Assembly (NCBI RefSeq): GCF_900172235.1
Contig: NZ_FWFQ01000008.1
Location: 83,367-147,366, forward strand
Source of the DNA: Pseudoruegeria aquimaris
GTDB lineage: Bacteria > Pseudomonadota > Alphaproteobacteria > Rhodobacterales > Rhodobacteraceae
Direction: 5' to 3'
Length of the DNA stretch: 64,000 nucleotides
This document shows positions 7,727 through 16,584 of this stretch, piece after piece; the stretch's first letter is position 1; each line of letters opens with the position of its first letter. Under the pieces are notes generated by a model. The model was not told the DNA's origin. It searched no databases and saw only the letters and a list, made by a program, of their open reading frames with translations. The position numbers were made by a program, and so were the translations under genes.

Positions 7727-7779
7727 GGGGTGCGGGGGCAGAGCCCCCGCGTCGAAACTGGGGTGCGGGGGCAGAGCCC
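7727..7779. repeat. Tandem 20-bp GC-rich repeat between the two permease genes
   Basis: GGGGTGCGGGGGCAGAGCCC occurs at 7727-7746 and again, identical, at 7760-7779. Each unit can fold (GGGGGC..GCCCCC in the first). The 124-base gap interrupts an otherwise compact operon. It resembles the GC-flanked intergenic repeats at 1058 and 57981. Confidence 0.7.
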
Positions 7780-7809
7780 GCGCCCCGCACAGAACAGAAA
7801 GCGCAGCTG

Positions 7810-8721
7810 ATGGCCCTTCCCAACCACGCCTCCACGCTCGAACGGATCTGGCACTACACCTATCTCGTGATCTGCGGCCTGATCTTCCTGTTCCTGATCG
7901 CGCCGATCCTCGTGGTGATCCCGCTCTCCTTCAACGCGGAGCCCTATTTCACCTTCACCGAGAAGATGCTGGCACTGGATCCCACCGGCTACTCCACCCG
8001 CTGGTACGATCTGCTCCTGACCTTCGGCATGGACAACCCCGACGCCCCGCGCGACGGCAGTTGGTGGGCGGATGCCTGGGCGAACGCGGCCTGGATCAAC
8101 GCCGCCAAGAACTCGGTGATCATCGGGTTCTTCTCCACCATCCTGGCCACCTTCCTCGGCACGCTGGCCGCGCTCGGCCTCAGCCGGCCGGAGATGCCCT
8201 TCCGCCGTGCCATCATGGCCATCCTGATCTCGCCGATGATCGTGCCGATCATCATCACCGCCACGGGCCTGTTCTTCTTCTACTCGATGACGGGGCTGGC
8301 GAACTCCTACGTCGGGATCATCATGGCGCACGCCACGCTCGGGATTCCCTTCGTCATCATCACGGTGACGGCGACGCTCGTGGGCTTCGACCATTCTCTG
8401 ACGCGCGCCGCCGCGAGCCTCGGGGCCAACCCGACGACGACCTTCTTCAAGATCACCATGCCGCTGATCCTGCCCGGCGTGATTTCCGGCGCGCTCTTCG
8501 CCTTCGTCACTTCCTTTGACGAGGTGGTCGTCGTGCTCTTCGTGGCCGCCCACGATCAGCAGACCATCCCGCGCCAGATGTGGAACGGCATCCGCGAGCA
8601 GATCAGCCCGGCCATCCTCTCGGTGGCCACGATCCTCGTGCTGATCTCCATCGCCCTGCTGACCACCGTCGAACTGCTGCGCCGCCGCTCCGAGCGGTTG
8701 CGCGGGGTGTCGCCGCAGTAG
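7810..8721 (+). CDS. PotC-like ABC transporter permease
   Basis: A 303-residue permease starting MALPNHASTL, with TM helices at about 19-43 and then five more from about residue 100 on. The EAA-like loop HSLTRAAASLGANPTTTFFKITMPLILPG (about 197-225) is intact. It would form the translocation pore with the PotB-like protein upstream. It closes the operon; the following 196 bases contain inverted repeats between convergent genes. Confidence 0.87.
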   Translation: MALPNHASTLERIWHYTYLVICGLIFLFLIAPILVVIPLSFNAEPYFTFTEKMLALDPTGYSTRWYDLLLTFGMDNPDAPRDGSWWADAWANAAWINAAKNSVIIGFFSTILATFLGTLAALGLSRPEMPFRRAIMAILISPMIVPIIITATGLFFFYSMTGLANSYVGIIMAHATLGIPFVIITVTATLVGFDHSLTRAAASLGANPTTTFFKITMPLILPGVISGALFAFVTSFDEVVVVLFVAAHDQQTIPRQMWNGIREQISPAILSVATILVLISIALLTTVELLRRRSERLRGVSPQ

Positions 8722-8917
8722 GGGCGAAGTGGCGTTGCGGCGGATTCAACGCGTGGCGTGATCCAAGGTCTCGCCCGGCACTGCGCCGGGCCTCCCCCGG
8801 CCGCCCGCTCGCGCCAGAGGTGCAGGGGCTGTAGCCCCAGCTGCAGCCGGGAATGCCGGCGGTTCTGACCACACGGGGGTGGTCAACGCCGTGGCGTGAA
8901 TTTTCGCGGCGCGCGCC
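8722..8917. other. Convergent intergenic region with hairpins and a direct repeat
   Basis: No gene is visible. Structures seen: GGGGCT-GT-AGCCCC (8825-8838), GACCAC-N6-GTGGTC (8867-8884), and an imperfect direct repeat TCAACGCGTGGCGTGAT (about 8746) and TCAACGCCGTGGCGTGAAT (about 8883). They may serve as termination signals for the two converging operons, but no U-tract is evident. Confidence 0.4.
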
Positions 8918-9850
8918 CTACGTCCCCAGCAGCGCCAGCCAGACCCAGGCCGTGACGATCGTGCCCGCCGTGCCCAGCAGAACCGCGCTTGCGGCCACGC
9001 GCTTGCCCACCCCGTAGAGATTGGCGAAAACATAGGCATTCACCCCCGGCGCCATCGCCGAAGTCAGGATGGCGGAGCGGAAGGCTGCCTCGTTCAGCCC
9101 GCTAGCGGTGCCGAAGATCCAGACCAGCGAAGGATGCAGAACCAGCGAGACGGCGACGACGAAGAAGATGGTGCGCAGATCGCCCTCGGGCCGGTAGCGG
9201 TAGAGCACGCCGCCCAGTGAAAACAGCGCCGCCGGCAGGGCCGCGCGCACCATCAGGTCCAGCGCATCCGTAAAGACGCCGGGCAGCGGCACATGGGCGA
9301 GGTTCACGGCGAAGCCGAGCAGGATGGCGATCACCAGCGCATTGGAGAACATCGCCTTCGCCACCCGAAAGGGCAGTTTCGCCAGCGAGCCGCCGCGGTT
9401 GCGGGCCAGTTCCATCACGGTGATGCCCAGCCCGTAGCAGAAGGGCGAATGCAGCGCGATGATCGCGTAGTTTGCCGCCAGCGCGTCCGGCCCGAAGGCA
9501 CGTTCCGTCAGGGGCAGGCCCAGCAGCACGGAGTTGGAGAAGAGGCAGCAGAAGCCGATGGCGACGCTGTCTTCCCACGGGCGGTTGAACAGCAGGCGCG
9601 CCCCGGCGATGCCCACGGCGAAACAGAGCGCGGCGGCGGTGTAGAAGCTGCCCAGCAGGGCGAGATCGAACCCCTGCGCCAGATCGAGCGTCGAGATGGC
9701 GCGGAACAGCAGGCAGGGGATGGCGAAATTCTGGGTGAACCTCACGATGCCGTCGATGGCCTCGTCCGAGAGCTTGCGGCGCCACACGGCGAGGTATCCG
9801 AAGCCGATCACGAAGAAGACCGGCAGGATGACCTCGATCAACGCCTGCAT
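8918..9850 (-). CDS. AEC-family (auxin efflux carrier-like) transporter
   Basis: A 310-residue, roughly ten-helix inner-membrane protein with the AEC (PF03547) layout: N-terminal VILPVFFVIGFGYLAV, a conserved NSVLLGLPL segment (about 106-114) in the first half, and a second helical bundle ending SAVLLGTAGTIVTAWVW. Bacterial members move malate, malonate or other organic anions; the substrate here is unknown. It begins three bases after the upstream PhnP-like gene ends, so it is the last gene of the minus-strand operon that starts at the SPOR lipoprotein. Confidence 0.85.
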   Translation of the reverse strand: MQALIEVILPVFFVIGFGYLAVWRRKLSDEAIDGIVRFTQNFAIPCLLFRAISTLDLAQGFDLALLGSFYTAAALCFAVGIAGARLLFNRPWEDSVAIGFCCLFSNSVLLGLPLTERAFGPDALAANYAIIALHSPFCYGLGITVMELARNRGGSLAKLPFRVAKAMFSNALVIAILLGFAVNLAHVPLPGVFTDALDLMVRAALPAALFSLGGVLYRYRPEGDLRTIFFVVAVSLVLHPSLVWIFGTASGLNEAAFRSAILTSAMAPGVNAYVFANLYGVGKRVAASAVLLGTAGTIVTAWVWLALLGT

Positions 9851-9853
9851 CGA

Positions 9854-10651
9854 TCAGGCCTGAAACCGCAGCGTGAGCCCGTCGTAGGCGGGCTGGATGT
9901 GATCGGCCGTCTCCGCCTGAACGGTGTCGTAGTCCATGTCGATGTGCATGTTCGTCAGCACCCCCTGTTTCGCCCCCGTGCGCGCGATCCAGTCGAGCGC
10001 CGTGTCGAGGTGGATGTGGGTGGGGTGCGGCGTGCGGCGCAGGGCGTCGAGGATGAAGCACTCCAGCCCGTCGAGCACGGCCCAGCTTTCCTCGTACATC
10101 TCGCTCACGTCGGGCAGGTAAGCCACGTCGCCGATGCGAAAGCCGAGCGCATCGATGCTGCCGTGGCGCACGCGGAAGGGGGTGAGGGTGATCGCCCCGC
10201 CGTCGCCTTCGATCACCACGTCGCCGTCGATGGCGTGCAGATCCAGAATGGGCGGGTAGGGGGAGCCCGCGGGCTGCACGAAGGCGTAGCCGAAGCGTGA
10301 GATCAGATCGTTCTGGGTATCGCCGTCGGCCCAGACGGGCAGGCGCTTGCGCGTGTTGTAGACGATCTGGCGCAGGTCATCGAGCCCGTGGACGTGATCG
10401 GCATGGGAGTGGGTGAAGACCACGGCGTCCAGCGTGCCGGCCCCGGCGTCGATGAGCTGCTGGCGCATGTCGGGCGAGGTGTCGATCAGCACCCGCGTCA
10501 GGCCGCCGGCCTCCTCGCGTTCGATCAGCAGTGAGCAGCGGCTGCGGCGGTTCTTCGGGTTTTCCGGGTCGCAATCGCCCCAGTTGCCGCCGATGCGCGG
10601 CACGCCGCCGGAGGAGCCGCAGCCCAGGATGCGAAAACGGATTTCAGCCAT
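9854..10651 (-). CDS. PhnP-like MBL-fold metal-dependent hydrolase
   Basis: A 265-residue metallo-beta-lactamase-fold protein. The N-terminal signature GCGSSGGVPRIGGNWGDCDP (10-29) and KNRRSRCS (33-40) is typical of the PhnP-like branch (PhnP is 5-phospho-ribosyl 1,2-cyclic phosphate phosphodiesterase), and the metal motif is HSHADH (81-86). Further histidines occur in FRVRHGS and NMHID near the C-terminus. No other phn genes are nearby, so a C-P lyase role is not supported. It is encoded in nearly all Rhodobacteraceae next to tatD, with which it overlaps by one base. The physiological substrate is unknown. Confidence 0.87.
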   Translation of the reverse strand: MAEIRFRILGCGSSGGVPRIGGNWGDCDPENPKNRRSRCSLLIEREEAGGLTRVLIDTSPDMRQQLIDAGAGTLDAVVFTHSHADHVHGLDDLRQIVYNTRKRLPVWADGDTQNDLISRFGYAFVQPAGSPYPPILDLHAIDGDVVIEGDGGAITLTPFRVRHGSIDALGFRIGDVAYLPDVSEMYEESWAVLDGLECFILDALRRTPHPTHIHLDTALDWIARTGAKQGVLTNMHIDMDYDTVQAETADHIQPAYDGLTLRFQA

Positions 10652-11457
10652 CAGGCGGCATCTTTCGCACGGGCGGCCTTGGTGAAGAGGCGGTCGAAGT
10701 TGGCCGTGGTCTGCGCCGCGAAGGCCTCGTAGCTCATGCCGAACACCTCGGCGCCGACCTTGGCGGTATGCACCGTATAGCCGGGTTCGTTGCGCTTGCC
10801 GCGGAACGGCGGCGGGGCGAGGTAGGGCGCGTCGGTCTCAACGAGAATGCGCTCCACCGGCGCGGCGGCGAAGATGTCGCGGATTTCCTGGCTCTTCTTG
10901 AAGGTGGCGATGCCCGACATCGACAGGTAGAAGCCCAGATCCAGCGCCGCTTCGGCGAGCGCGGGCGAGGAGGAGAAGCAGTGCATCACGCAGGCATAGG
11001 CCCCGGCGGCGTGTTCCTCGGCGAGGATGCGCGCCATGTCCGCGTCGGCCGCGCGGGCGTGGATGATCAGGGGCAGGCCCGTCTGCCGCGCGGCCTCGAT
11101 ATGGATGCGCAGGCTCTCCTGCTGCACGGCCTTGCTTTCGGCGGTGTAGTGGTAGTCGAGCCCGGTCTCGCCGATGCCGACGAACTTCGGGTGCCGCGCC
11201 AGGGCCACCAGTTCGTCCACCGTGGCCATCGGCTCCTCGGCGGCGCTCATGGGGTGGGTGCCGGCGGCGTAGAAGACAGGGGCGAAGCGTTCGGCGATGG
11301 CGCGCACCTGCGGCTCGTTCCGCAGCCGGGTGCAGATCGTGACCATCCGGCTCACGCCGGCTTCCACGGCCCGCTCGACCACCTGCGGAAGCTCCTCGGC
11401 GAAATCGGGGAAATCGAGGTGGCAGTGACTGTCGACGATCTGGGGAACTGCTGTCAT
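10651..11457 (-). CDS. TatD-family metal-dependent DNase/hydrolase
   Basis: A 268-residue TIM-barrel hydrolase of the TatD/YcfH group. Metal ligands are visible: HCH at 11-13 (DSHCHLDF), Glu97 in GIGETGLDYHY, His133 (LPLIIHAR), His159 (VMHCFSS) and Asp209 in ETDAPYLAP. Despite the name it is unrelated to Tat export; family members act as 3'-5' exonucleases or D-aminoacyl deacylase-like hydrolases. It lies between holB and the PhnP-like gene, in the conserved tmk-holB-tatD order. Confidence 0.9.
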   Translation of the reverse strand: MTAVPQIVDSHCHLDFPDFAEELPQVVERAVEAGVSRMVTICTRLRNEPQVRAIAERFAPVFYAAGTHPMSAAEEPMATVDELVALARHPKFVGIGETGLDYHYTAESKAVQQESLRIHIEAARQTGLPLIIHARAADADMARILAEEHAAGAYACVMHCFSSSPALAEAALDLGFYLSMSGIATFKKSQEIRDIFAAAPVERILVETDAPYLAPPPFRGKRNEPGYTVHTAKVGAEVFGMSYEAFAAQTTANFDRLFTKAARAKDAA

Positions 11458-11468
11458 GGCGGCCTTCG

Positions 11469-12599
11469 TCAGGCGGCCGTGCGGGCCGCCGTTTCGTTGA
11501 TCTTGAAAACCATATCAAGCAGAAGCGCGGCAGGGTCAAGGTTGACGGCCCGCCCGTGGCGCATGCGCGCCCCGAGGCTCTGCTGAAGCTCCGCCCAGCG
11601 GTGGCCGGCGCGCACGTCCGGCGCTATCCGGGCCAGCAGCGCGGCTTCGCCGGGGGCCGCTTCCACGGCGGGCGGGCCCATGACGGCCGCCCGCGCGGCG
11701 CGCGCCAGGAAAAGATCCATCATCGAGAAGAGCAGATCCTGCCGGGCCTCCTTGCCCTTTCCGGCCGCGCTCTCGGCCAGAGCGATGGCGAGCGGGCGGT
11801 CGACGCGGGGCAGGCCGGAGAACAGCTTGATGATCGCGCGGTAGAGGGCGAGCCCGTCGTTGTGGATCAGCCGAAGCGCCTCGCCGACGGACCCGGCCGA
11901 AAGCTCGGCCAGCGCCTCGGGCGAGGCGATTTCGGTTTCGCCGGCCTGCGCCAGCGCCGCGCGCATCGCGTCGGGTGCAAGGCTGCGGCAGCGCAATTCC
12001 CGGCAGCGGGAGCGGATCGTGGGCAGCAGCCGCGAAGGCTGGTGGCTGATGAGCAGCAGCACCGCGCCTTCGGGCGGCTCTTCGAGCTGCTTGAGCAGGG
12101 CGTTGGCGGCGTTGCCGTTCATCTCGTCGGCGGAATCCACGATCACCACGCGATGGCCGCCATCGGTGGACGAAAGCGCGAAGAAGGAGCGCATCCGGCG
12201 CACCTCGTCCACGGTGATCTCCTGGCGCAGCGTGCCCGTCTTCTCGTTGACCGGGCGCTTGAGGGAGAACAGCCCTGGCTCGGCCCCCGCCAGCAGCCTG
12301 CGGGCCACGGGGTGCTCGGGATCCACGTCGAGGCGATCGGGGGCGGGGGGCGCATCGCCGAACAGGCCGCCGCCGTCCTGCGGCGGGTTGGCCAGCAGAA
12401 AACGCGCGATCTTCCACGCCAGCGTGGCCTTGCCCACCCCGCGCGGGCCGGTGATGAGCCAGGCGTGGTGCAGGCGGCCGGTGGTGTAGGCGTCGAGGAA
12501 GGCGGCCTCGGCCTCTTCCTGCCCGATCAGGCACTCGGTTTCGCGCGGATGCGGCGCGCCGTCGATGCGGTCTGGCTCGGGCGGTGGCGTCTCGTTCAT
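11469..12599 (-). CDS. holB: DNA polymerase III delta' subunit
   Basis: A 376-residue clamp-loader subunit. It carries RuvB-type recognition QEEAEAAFLDAY (about 27-38), a P-loop GPRGVGKA (51-58), the SAD-like segment VIVDSADEMNGNAANALLKQLEEPP (about 149-173) and the sensor region LLPTIRSRCRELRC (about 190-203). Together with DnaX and HolA it loads the sliding clamp. The ATG overlaps the tmk stop by four bases, indicating coupled translation. Confidence 0.93.
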   Translation of the reverse strand: MNETPPPEPDRIDGAPHPRETECLIGQEEAEAAFLDAYTTGRLHHAWLITGPRGVGKATLAWKIARFLLANPPQDGGGLFGDAPPAPDRLDVDPEHPVARRLLAGAEPGLFSLKRPVNEKTGTLRQEITVDEVRRMRSFFALSSTDGGHRVVIVDSADEMNGNAANALLKQLEEPPEGAVLLLISHQPSRLLPTIRSRCRELRCRSLAPDAMRAALAQAGETEIASPEALAELSAGSVGEALRLIHNDGLALYRAIIKLFSGLPRVDRPLAIALAESAAGKGKEARQDLLFSMMDLFLARAARAAVMGPPAVEAAPGEAALLARIAPDVRAGHRWAELQQSLGARMRHGRAVNLDPAALLLDMVFKINETAARTAA

Positions 12600-13207
12600 G
12601 GCAGGCGCGCCTCCACAGCGGCAAACACCGCTTCGGCCACCACTTCGGGCGCGGCATCGCCGTCAATCACCGCGAAGCGGGGGGCGAACTCCTCGGCGAG
12701 GGCGAGGAAGCCCGCCCGCATCCGGCGCTGCAGCTCAAGCCCGAAATCCTCGAACCGTTCTTCAGCGGTTTGCCGCGCCTTGGCACGGGACAGCCCTTTT
12801 TCCGGGTCCATGTCGATCAGCACCGTCAGGTCCGGGTCGCGCCCGATCATCAGCTCGTGCAGCGCATCGACGGTGCCGCGCAGATCTCCGCGCGAGATGC
12901 CCTGATACATGCGGGTGGAATCGGCAAAGCGGTCGCAGATGACGATCTGCCCCGCCTCGAGCGCAGGCTGGATCGTGCGTTCCAGGTGATCGCGGCGGGC
13001 GGCGGTGAACAGCAGGATCTCCGTCTCCGCGGACCAGCGGTCGGGATCGCCTTCCAGCACCAGCTTGCGGATCTCCTCGGCGCCGGGCGAGCCGCCGGGT
13101 TCCCGCGTGAGGACCACACCGTGCCCCATGCCGCGCAGGCGATCGGCCAGGCGCCGGGCCTGCGTGGATTTGCCGGATCCGTCGATCCCCTCGAAGGAAA
13201 TGAACAT
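12596..13207 (-). CDS. tmk: Thymidylate kinase
   Basis: A 203-residue enzyme phosphorylating dTMP to dTDP. The P-loop is FEGIDGSGKST (5-15), the dTMP site includes LTREPGGSPGAE (about 36-47), and DRFADSTRMYQG (about 95-106) matches the conserved DRY/F-xxS segment that binds the thymine base. It starts ten bases after dacC ends and overlaps holB by four bases. Confidence 0.95.
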   Translation of the reverse strand: MFISFEGIDGSGKSTQARRLADRLRGMGHGVVLTREPGGSPGAEEIRKLVLEGDPDRWSAETEILLFTAARRDHLERTIQPALEAGQIVICDRFADSTRMYQGISRGDLRGTVDALHELMIGRDPDLTVLIDMDPEKGLSRAKARQTAEERFEDFGLELQRRMRAGFLALAEEFAPRFAVIDGDAAPEVVAEAVFAAVEARLP

Positions 13208-13217
13208 AGTGATCCGA

Positions 13218-14378
13218 TCAGAGGCCGGCGGCCTGGGCCTCGCCCATGACCTGCCGGAAGAGAACCTGCGCCGCCGCCTTCAGCCGCGGCAGGAAGCCGC
13301 CGCGGGCCACGTCTCGATCGGCCACCAGCGGGATGCGGGCGTCGGGCATGCCTTCGAGCGGCACCACCAGCGTGCCGATCTCCTGCCCCTTCGCGATGGG
13401 GGCCTCGATCGGGGTCTTGTGTTCGACGGTGGCGTTCAGATCGCCCTGCGAGAGCGCGGGGACCAGCAGGCGGGCGTCCTCGGCGGGCACGAGGCCGACG
13501 GTTTCGGAATCGCCCATCCAGACCTTGGCCGTGGCCACCTGCGTGCCGGCCTTGGCGACGGTCTTCTCCACGAACTGGCGGAAGGCCCAGCTCACCACGC
13601 GCTCGGCCTCTTCGGCGCGGGCGCGTTCGGACGGAAGGCCGGAGATCACGAAGGTCACCCGGCGGTTGCCCTGTTTGGCCGAGCCGACGAGCCCGTAGCC
13701 GGCTTCCTGCGTGTGGCCCGTCTTCAGGCCGTCCGCGCCGATGCCCAGCTTCAGAAGCGGGTTGCGGTTGAAGCGGTTGTCCGGCGAGCGGCCGTCGAAG
13801 GGAAATTCCGTCTGCGCGAAGTAGTGGTAATACTCGGGGAATTCGGTGATCAGCCGCTCGGCGAGGATACCGAGATCGCGCATCGACATGCGCTGCGCCG
13901 GATGCGGCCAGCCCGATGCGTTGGCGAAGGTGGAGTTGGTCATGCCGAGCGCCTTGGCGCGCGTGTTCATCTGCGCGGCGAAGGTAGCCTCCGAGCCGGC
14001 GAGCCCCTCGGCGACCACCACGCAGGCATCATTGCCCGACTGCACGATGATGCCCTGGATCAGTTCTTCCACCGTCGGGCGGTCGCGCTCGTTGAGGAAC
14101 ATGGTCGAGCCGCCCATGTTCTTGGCGCGCGAGGATACGGGAAAGCGCGTTTCCATCGTCACCCGGCCGTCCTTCAGGGCCTCGAAGAGCATGTTGAGCG
14201 TCATCAGCTTGGACATCGACGCCGGCGGCAGCGGCACGTCCGCCTGTTTCTCCAGCAGCACGGTGCCCGTCGTCTGGTCCACGACGTAGGCCGAGGTCGC
14301 CAGGGTTTCGAAGGAGAGGGCGGGCAGCGGCAGCAGGGCGGCGAGGGCGAGTGCGGCGGCTTTCAGCATCTGGCGCAT
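13218..14378 (-). CDS. D-alanyl-D-alanine carboxypeptidase (PBP5/6 type)
   Basis: A 386-residue periplasmic penicillin-binding protein that trims the terminal D-Ala of peptidoglycan pentapeptides. It has a signal peptide (about 1-22, ending PLPALS), the three active-site motifs SMSK (54-57), SGN (114-116) and KTG (219-221), and the C-terminal beta-rich PBP5 domain followed by a basic amphipathic end (LPRLKAAAQVLFRQVMG) that probably anchors it to the membrane. It sits between the SPOR lipoprotein and tmk, a placement that links septal peptidoglycan binding with cell-wall maturation. Confidence 0.93.
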   Translation of the reverse strand: MRQMLKAAALALAALLPLPALSFETLATSAYVVDQTTGTVLLEKQADVPLPPASMSKLMTLNMLFEALKDGRVTMETRFPVSSRAKNMGGSTMFLNERDRPTVEELIQGIIVQSGNDACVVVAEGLAGSEATFAAQMNTRAKALGMTNSTFANASGWPHPAQRMSMRDLGILAERLITEFPEYYHYFAQTEFPFDGRSPDNRFNRNPLLKLGIGADGLKTGHTQEAGYGLVGSAKQGNRRVTFVISGLPSERARAEEAERVVSWAFRQFVEKTVAKAGTQVATAKVWMGDSETVGLVPAEDARLLVPALSQGDLNATVEHKTPIEAPIAKGQEIGTLVVPLEGMPDARIPLVADRDVARGGFLPRLKAAAQVLFRQVMGEAQAAGL

Positions 14379-14396
14379 GGAGATCTCCGGTTCGCG

Positions 14397-15281
14397 TTAG
14401 CTGGAAACGAAATAGGCATCCTCGAATCCGAGCCCCTGCACCTTCTTCAGCAGTGCGTTGCGATCGGATTTCGAGCTGGCCGGGCCGACGATGACCCGCC
14501 AGAAGGTTTTGCCCTTCGTCGTCTGTTTCTTGATGGTCGGGATCACCCCGTGCTGGCGCATGGCTTCCGCGGTGCGGTTGGCGTTCTCTTCCACCGAGAA
14601 GATGCCGATCTGCACGTAGGGCTTGTCGAGCTTGGGGGTGGTCTTGGGTTTGGGCGCGGGCGCGGGCGCCGCCTGCGGCGCGGCGGCGGTGGCTGCCGCA
14701 GCGCTGCCGGTGGTTTGGGCCTCCTCGACCTCGGCGATGGCCGCCCCGGCGGCTGCGATCGGATCGTCCAGCGTTTCCGCGGCGATCTGCTCGGGCGCGT
14801 CTAGCTCGGCCGTGGCCGTGGCTTCGGGCTCCACGGGCACTTCTTCCTTGCGCAGCGCGGTGACGTTGAGCGTGGCCGGTTGCCCGGCGAGCATTCCCAG
14901 CGCTTCGGCGGCGTCGGAGGAGACCTGGAACACCGGGCCGGGGGTTTCGCGTTCGCGGCGGAACAGGGCGCCGATGACGAATTTGCCGTTGTCCTCGTTG
15001 CGGATGATCACCCGCTCGGGATCCTTGGAATCCGGGTGCGCGACCCAGACGCCACCCAGCGAGGGGCGCCCGTCCCACAGGCCTTTCTCGGTCTCCTGGA
15101 AGACCTGCGGCGCCTCGACGTCGCGCTCGACGATCTTGACGGAGGTCGCCGTGGAGGTGGTGGATGCCTCGGGGCCGTCACCGCCACCGAACAGGTTTCC
15201 GCTGGTGGTTTCATTGCAGCCGGCGACGGCCAATGCGCACAGAACGGCGGCAATGGCCGTGCTCCGCTTTCCTGCTGTCAT
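14397..15281 (-). CDS. SPOR-domain lipoprotein
   Basis: A 294-residue envelope lipoprotein. The start at 15281 (MTAGKRST) follows AGAGGAAAAGG and gives a lipoprotein signal with lipobox LAVAGC (lipidated Cys22). A longer in-frame reading to 15416 lacks a sensible N-terminus. The middle is Ala/Thr/Pro rich; the last 75 residues or so (YVQIGIFSVEENANR... to the end) form a SPOR domain, which binds glycan strands stripped of stem peptides at the division site. Position at the head of an operon with dacC fits a cell-wall role. The region upstream is shared with the divergent tRNA-Ser gene. Confidence 0.88.
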   Translation of the reverse strand: MTAGKRSTAIAAVLCALAVAGCNETTSGNLFGGGDGPEASTTSTATSVKIVERDVEAPQVFQETEKGLWDGRPSLGGVWVAHPDSKDPERVIIRNEDNGKFVIGALFRRERETPGPVFQVSSDAAEALGMLAGQPATLNVTALRKEEVPVEPEATATAELDAPEQIAAETLDDPIAAAGAAIAEVEEAQTTGSAAAATAAAPQAAPAPAPKPKTTPKLDKPYVQIGIFSVEENANRTAEAMRQHGVIPTIKKQTTKGKTFWRVIVGPASSKSDRNALLKKVQGLGFEDAYFVSS

Positions 15282-15487
15282 GTTGTTGCCCTTTTCCTCT
15301 CGCCTCGCTCCGGGTGGGCCCCTCGTTTCGCGGGGGCGTGCCTCGGTGCTGGATTTCCCGTCTTTGCGGCGAAGTGTAGCGCCTGAGCGGGGGCAAGGGA
15401 AGTGGATCGGCGGCAACTGGCCGATAAGCCGTGCGGAAAGATTGCGGTTCCAGAATCACAAGCCGCCCGCTAGGAGTTTCCGGCACC

Positions 15488-15577
15488 GGAGAGGTGGCAG
15501 AGTGGTCGAATGCGGCGGTCTTGAAAACCGTTGAGCGTGTGAGCGTTCCCTGGGTTCGAATCCCAGTCTCTCCGCCA
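15488..15577 (+). tRNA. tRNA-Ser (TGA anticodon)
   Basis: A 90-base class II tRNA: acceptor GGAGAGG with TCTCTCC, anticodon stem GGT/ACC region with loop CTTGAAA (anticodon TGA, reads UCA), a long variable arm (TTGAGCGTGTGAGCGTTC), T arm CTGGG-TTCGAAT-CCCAG, discriminator G and an encoded CCA. The following 240 bases, up to a convergent gene, contain no recognisable feature and are slightly less GC rich than the surroundings. Confidence 0.97.
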
Positions 15578-15816
15578 TACACTCATGCAGCTTTGGCAAC
15601 AGCAATAAACGCCGTGGATGGAAGCATATCCGGTACGCGAGCAGGTATTGCGGGCAGGGCGTCGGCAGCGGGCGATGGCCTCTTTCATTCGCCTTCAATA
15701 TCAAGAAAAGCGCAACTCGCCGGGGGTGTTGGCGCGCATTGGGATGTGGGCGCGACGAGCAGGCGTTGGAAATATCCCAACCAATCAAGCGCGCCCCTTG
15801 CCGTTGATTTCCATGC

Positions 15817-16584
15817 TCAATCGAGTTCCTGAACGCCCCCGCCGGAGACGGTCAGCACCTGGCCGCTGATCCAGGCTGAGGCCGGCGCGCAAAGGAAGAG
15901 CGCCGCGTAGGCGATGTCTTCCGGTTCACCGAGCCGTCCCAAGGGCGTGTGCCTGAGCATGGCCGTCTCGACGTCGTCGTTCAGAACCGAGGCCAGAGCT
16001 TCGGTCTTGATCGCTCCGGGAGCTATGGCGTTCACGCGCACGCCCATCGGCCCGAGATCGAAAGCCGCGTTGCGGGTCAGGTGGTTCACGGCGGCCTTGG
16101 AGGATCCGTAGGACGCCATCCTCTGGTTCCTGTTTTCCGCCGCCATCGAGGAGATGTTGAGCACCGCACCGCCGCCGGCCTTCCGCATGTGATGCGCGGC
16201 GAGCTGCGTCAGGCGGAACAGCGAAAAGACGTTCAACTCGTATGCCCAGCGGAAATCATCCATCGGCATGTCGAAGGGCTTCGGGCCGCCCCCGCCCGCG
16301 TTGTTGACGAGAATGGAGAGGCCGCCGAAGCGCGTGATGGCGAGATCCACCGCCGCCTCGAGGTCTGCTTCCACGGTTACGTTGCAGGCCAGCGCCGCCG
16401 CCTTGCCGCCATTGGCGATGATCTCCTCTGCGACCGCCTTCGCGGTTTCGGCCTTGAGATCGCTGACGACGACCGATGCGCCGGCCCCGGCAAAGAGCCG
16501 GGCCACGCTGCGGCCGATCCCAGCGCCGGCCCCGGTCACGAGCGCGATCTGCCCGTCCAATCTGAAACGGTCCGGTTCAAACAT
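15817..16584 (-). CDS. hdhA: 7-alpha-hydroxysteroid dehydrogenase-like SDR
   Basis: A 255-residue classical short-chain dehydrogenase, the same length as E. coli HdhA and, as I recall that sequence, similar from end to end. Shared features are GAGAGIG (18-24), VVVSDL at the end of beta 2, NNAGGGGPKPFDMP (94-107), YELNVFS, the catalytic Ser146-Tyr159-Lys163 at identical positions, and the ending ILTVSGGGVQEL. The start at 16584 follows AAGGAGGG; a longer ORF to 16659 is unsupported. HdhA oxidises the 7-alpha-hydroxyl of bile acids with NAD. The native substrate here is unproven, and no other bile-acid genes are nearby. It is monocistronic, next to tRNA-Ser. Confidence 0.8.
   Translation of the reverse strand: MFEPDRFRLDGQIALVTGAGAGIGRSVARLFAGAGASVVVSDLKAETAKAVAEEIIANGGKAAALACNVTVEADLEAAVDLAITRFGGLSILVNNAGGGGPKPFDMPMDDFRWAYELNVFSLFRLTQLAAHHMRKAGGGAVLNISSMAAENRNQRMASYGSSKAAVNHLTRNAAFDLGPMGVRVNAIAPGAIKTEALASVLNDDVETAMLRHTPLGRLGEPEDIAYAALFLCAPASAWISGQVLTVSGGGVQELD

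Noticed and set aside
9854..10651. Phosphonate (C-P lyase) PhnP
   Set aside because: The N-terminal signature is PhnP-like, but no phnG-M genes occur, and the context is the tmk-holB-tatD block.
15578..15816. Genomic island attachment site next to tRNA-Ser
   Set aside because: No second copy of the tRNA 3' end and no integrase gene were found nearby.
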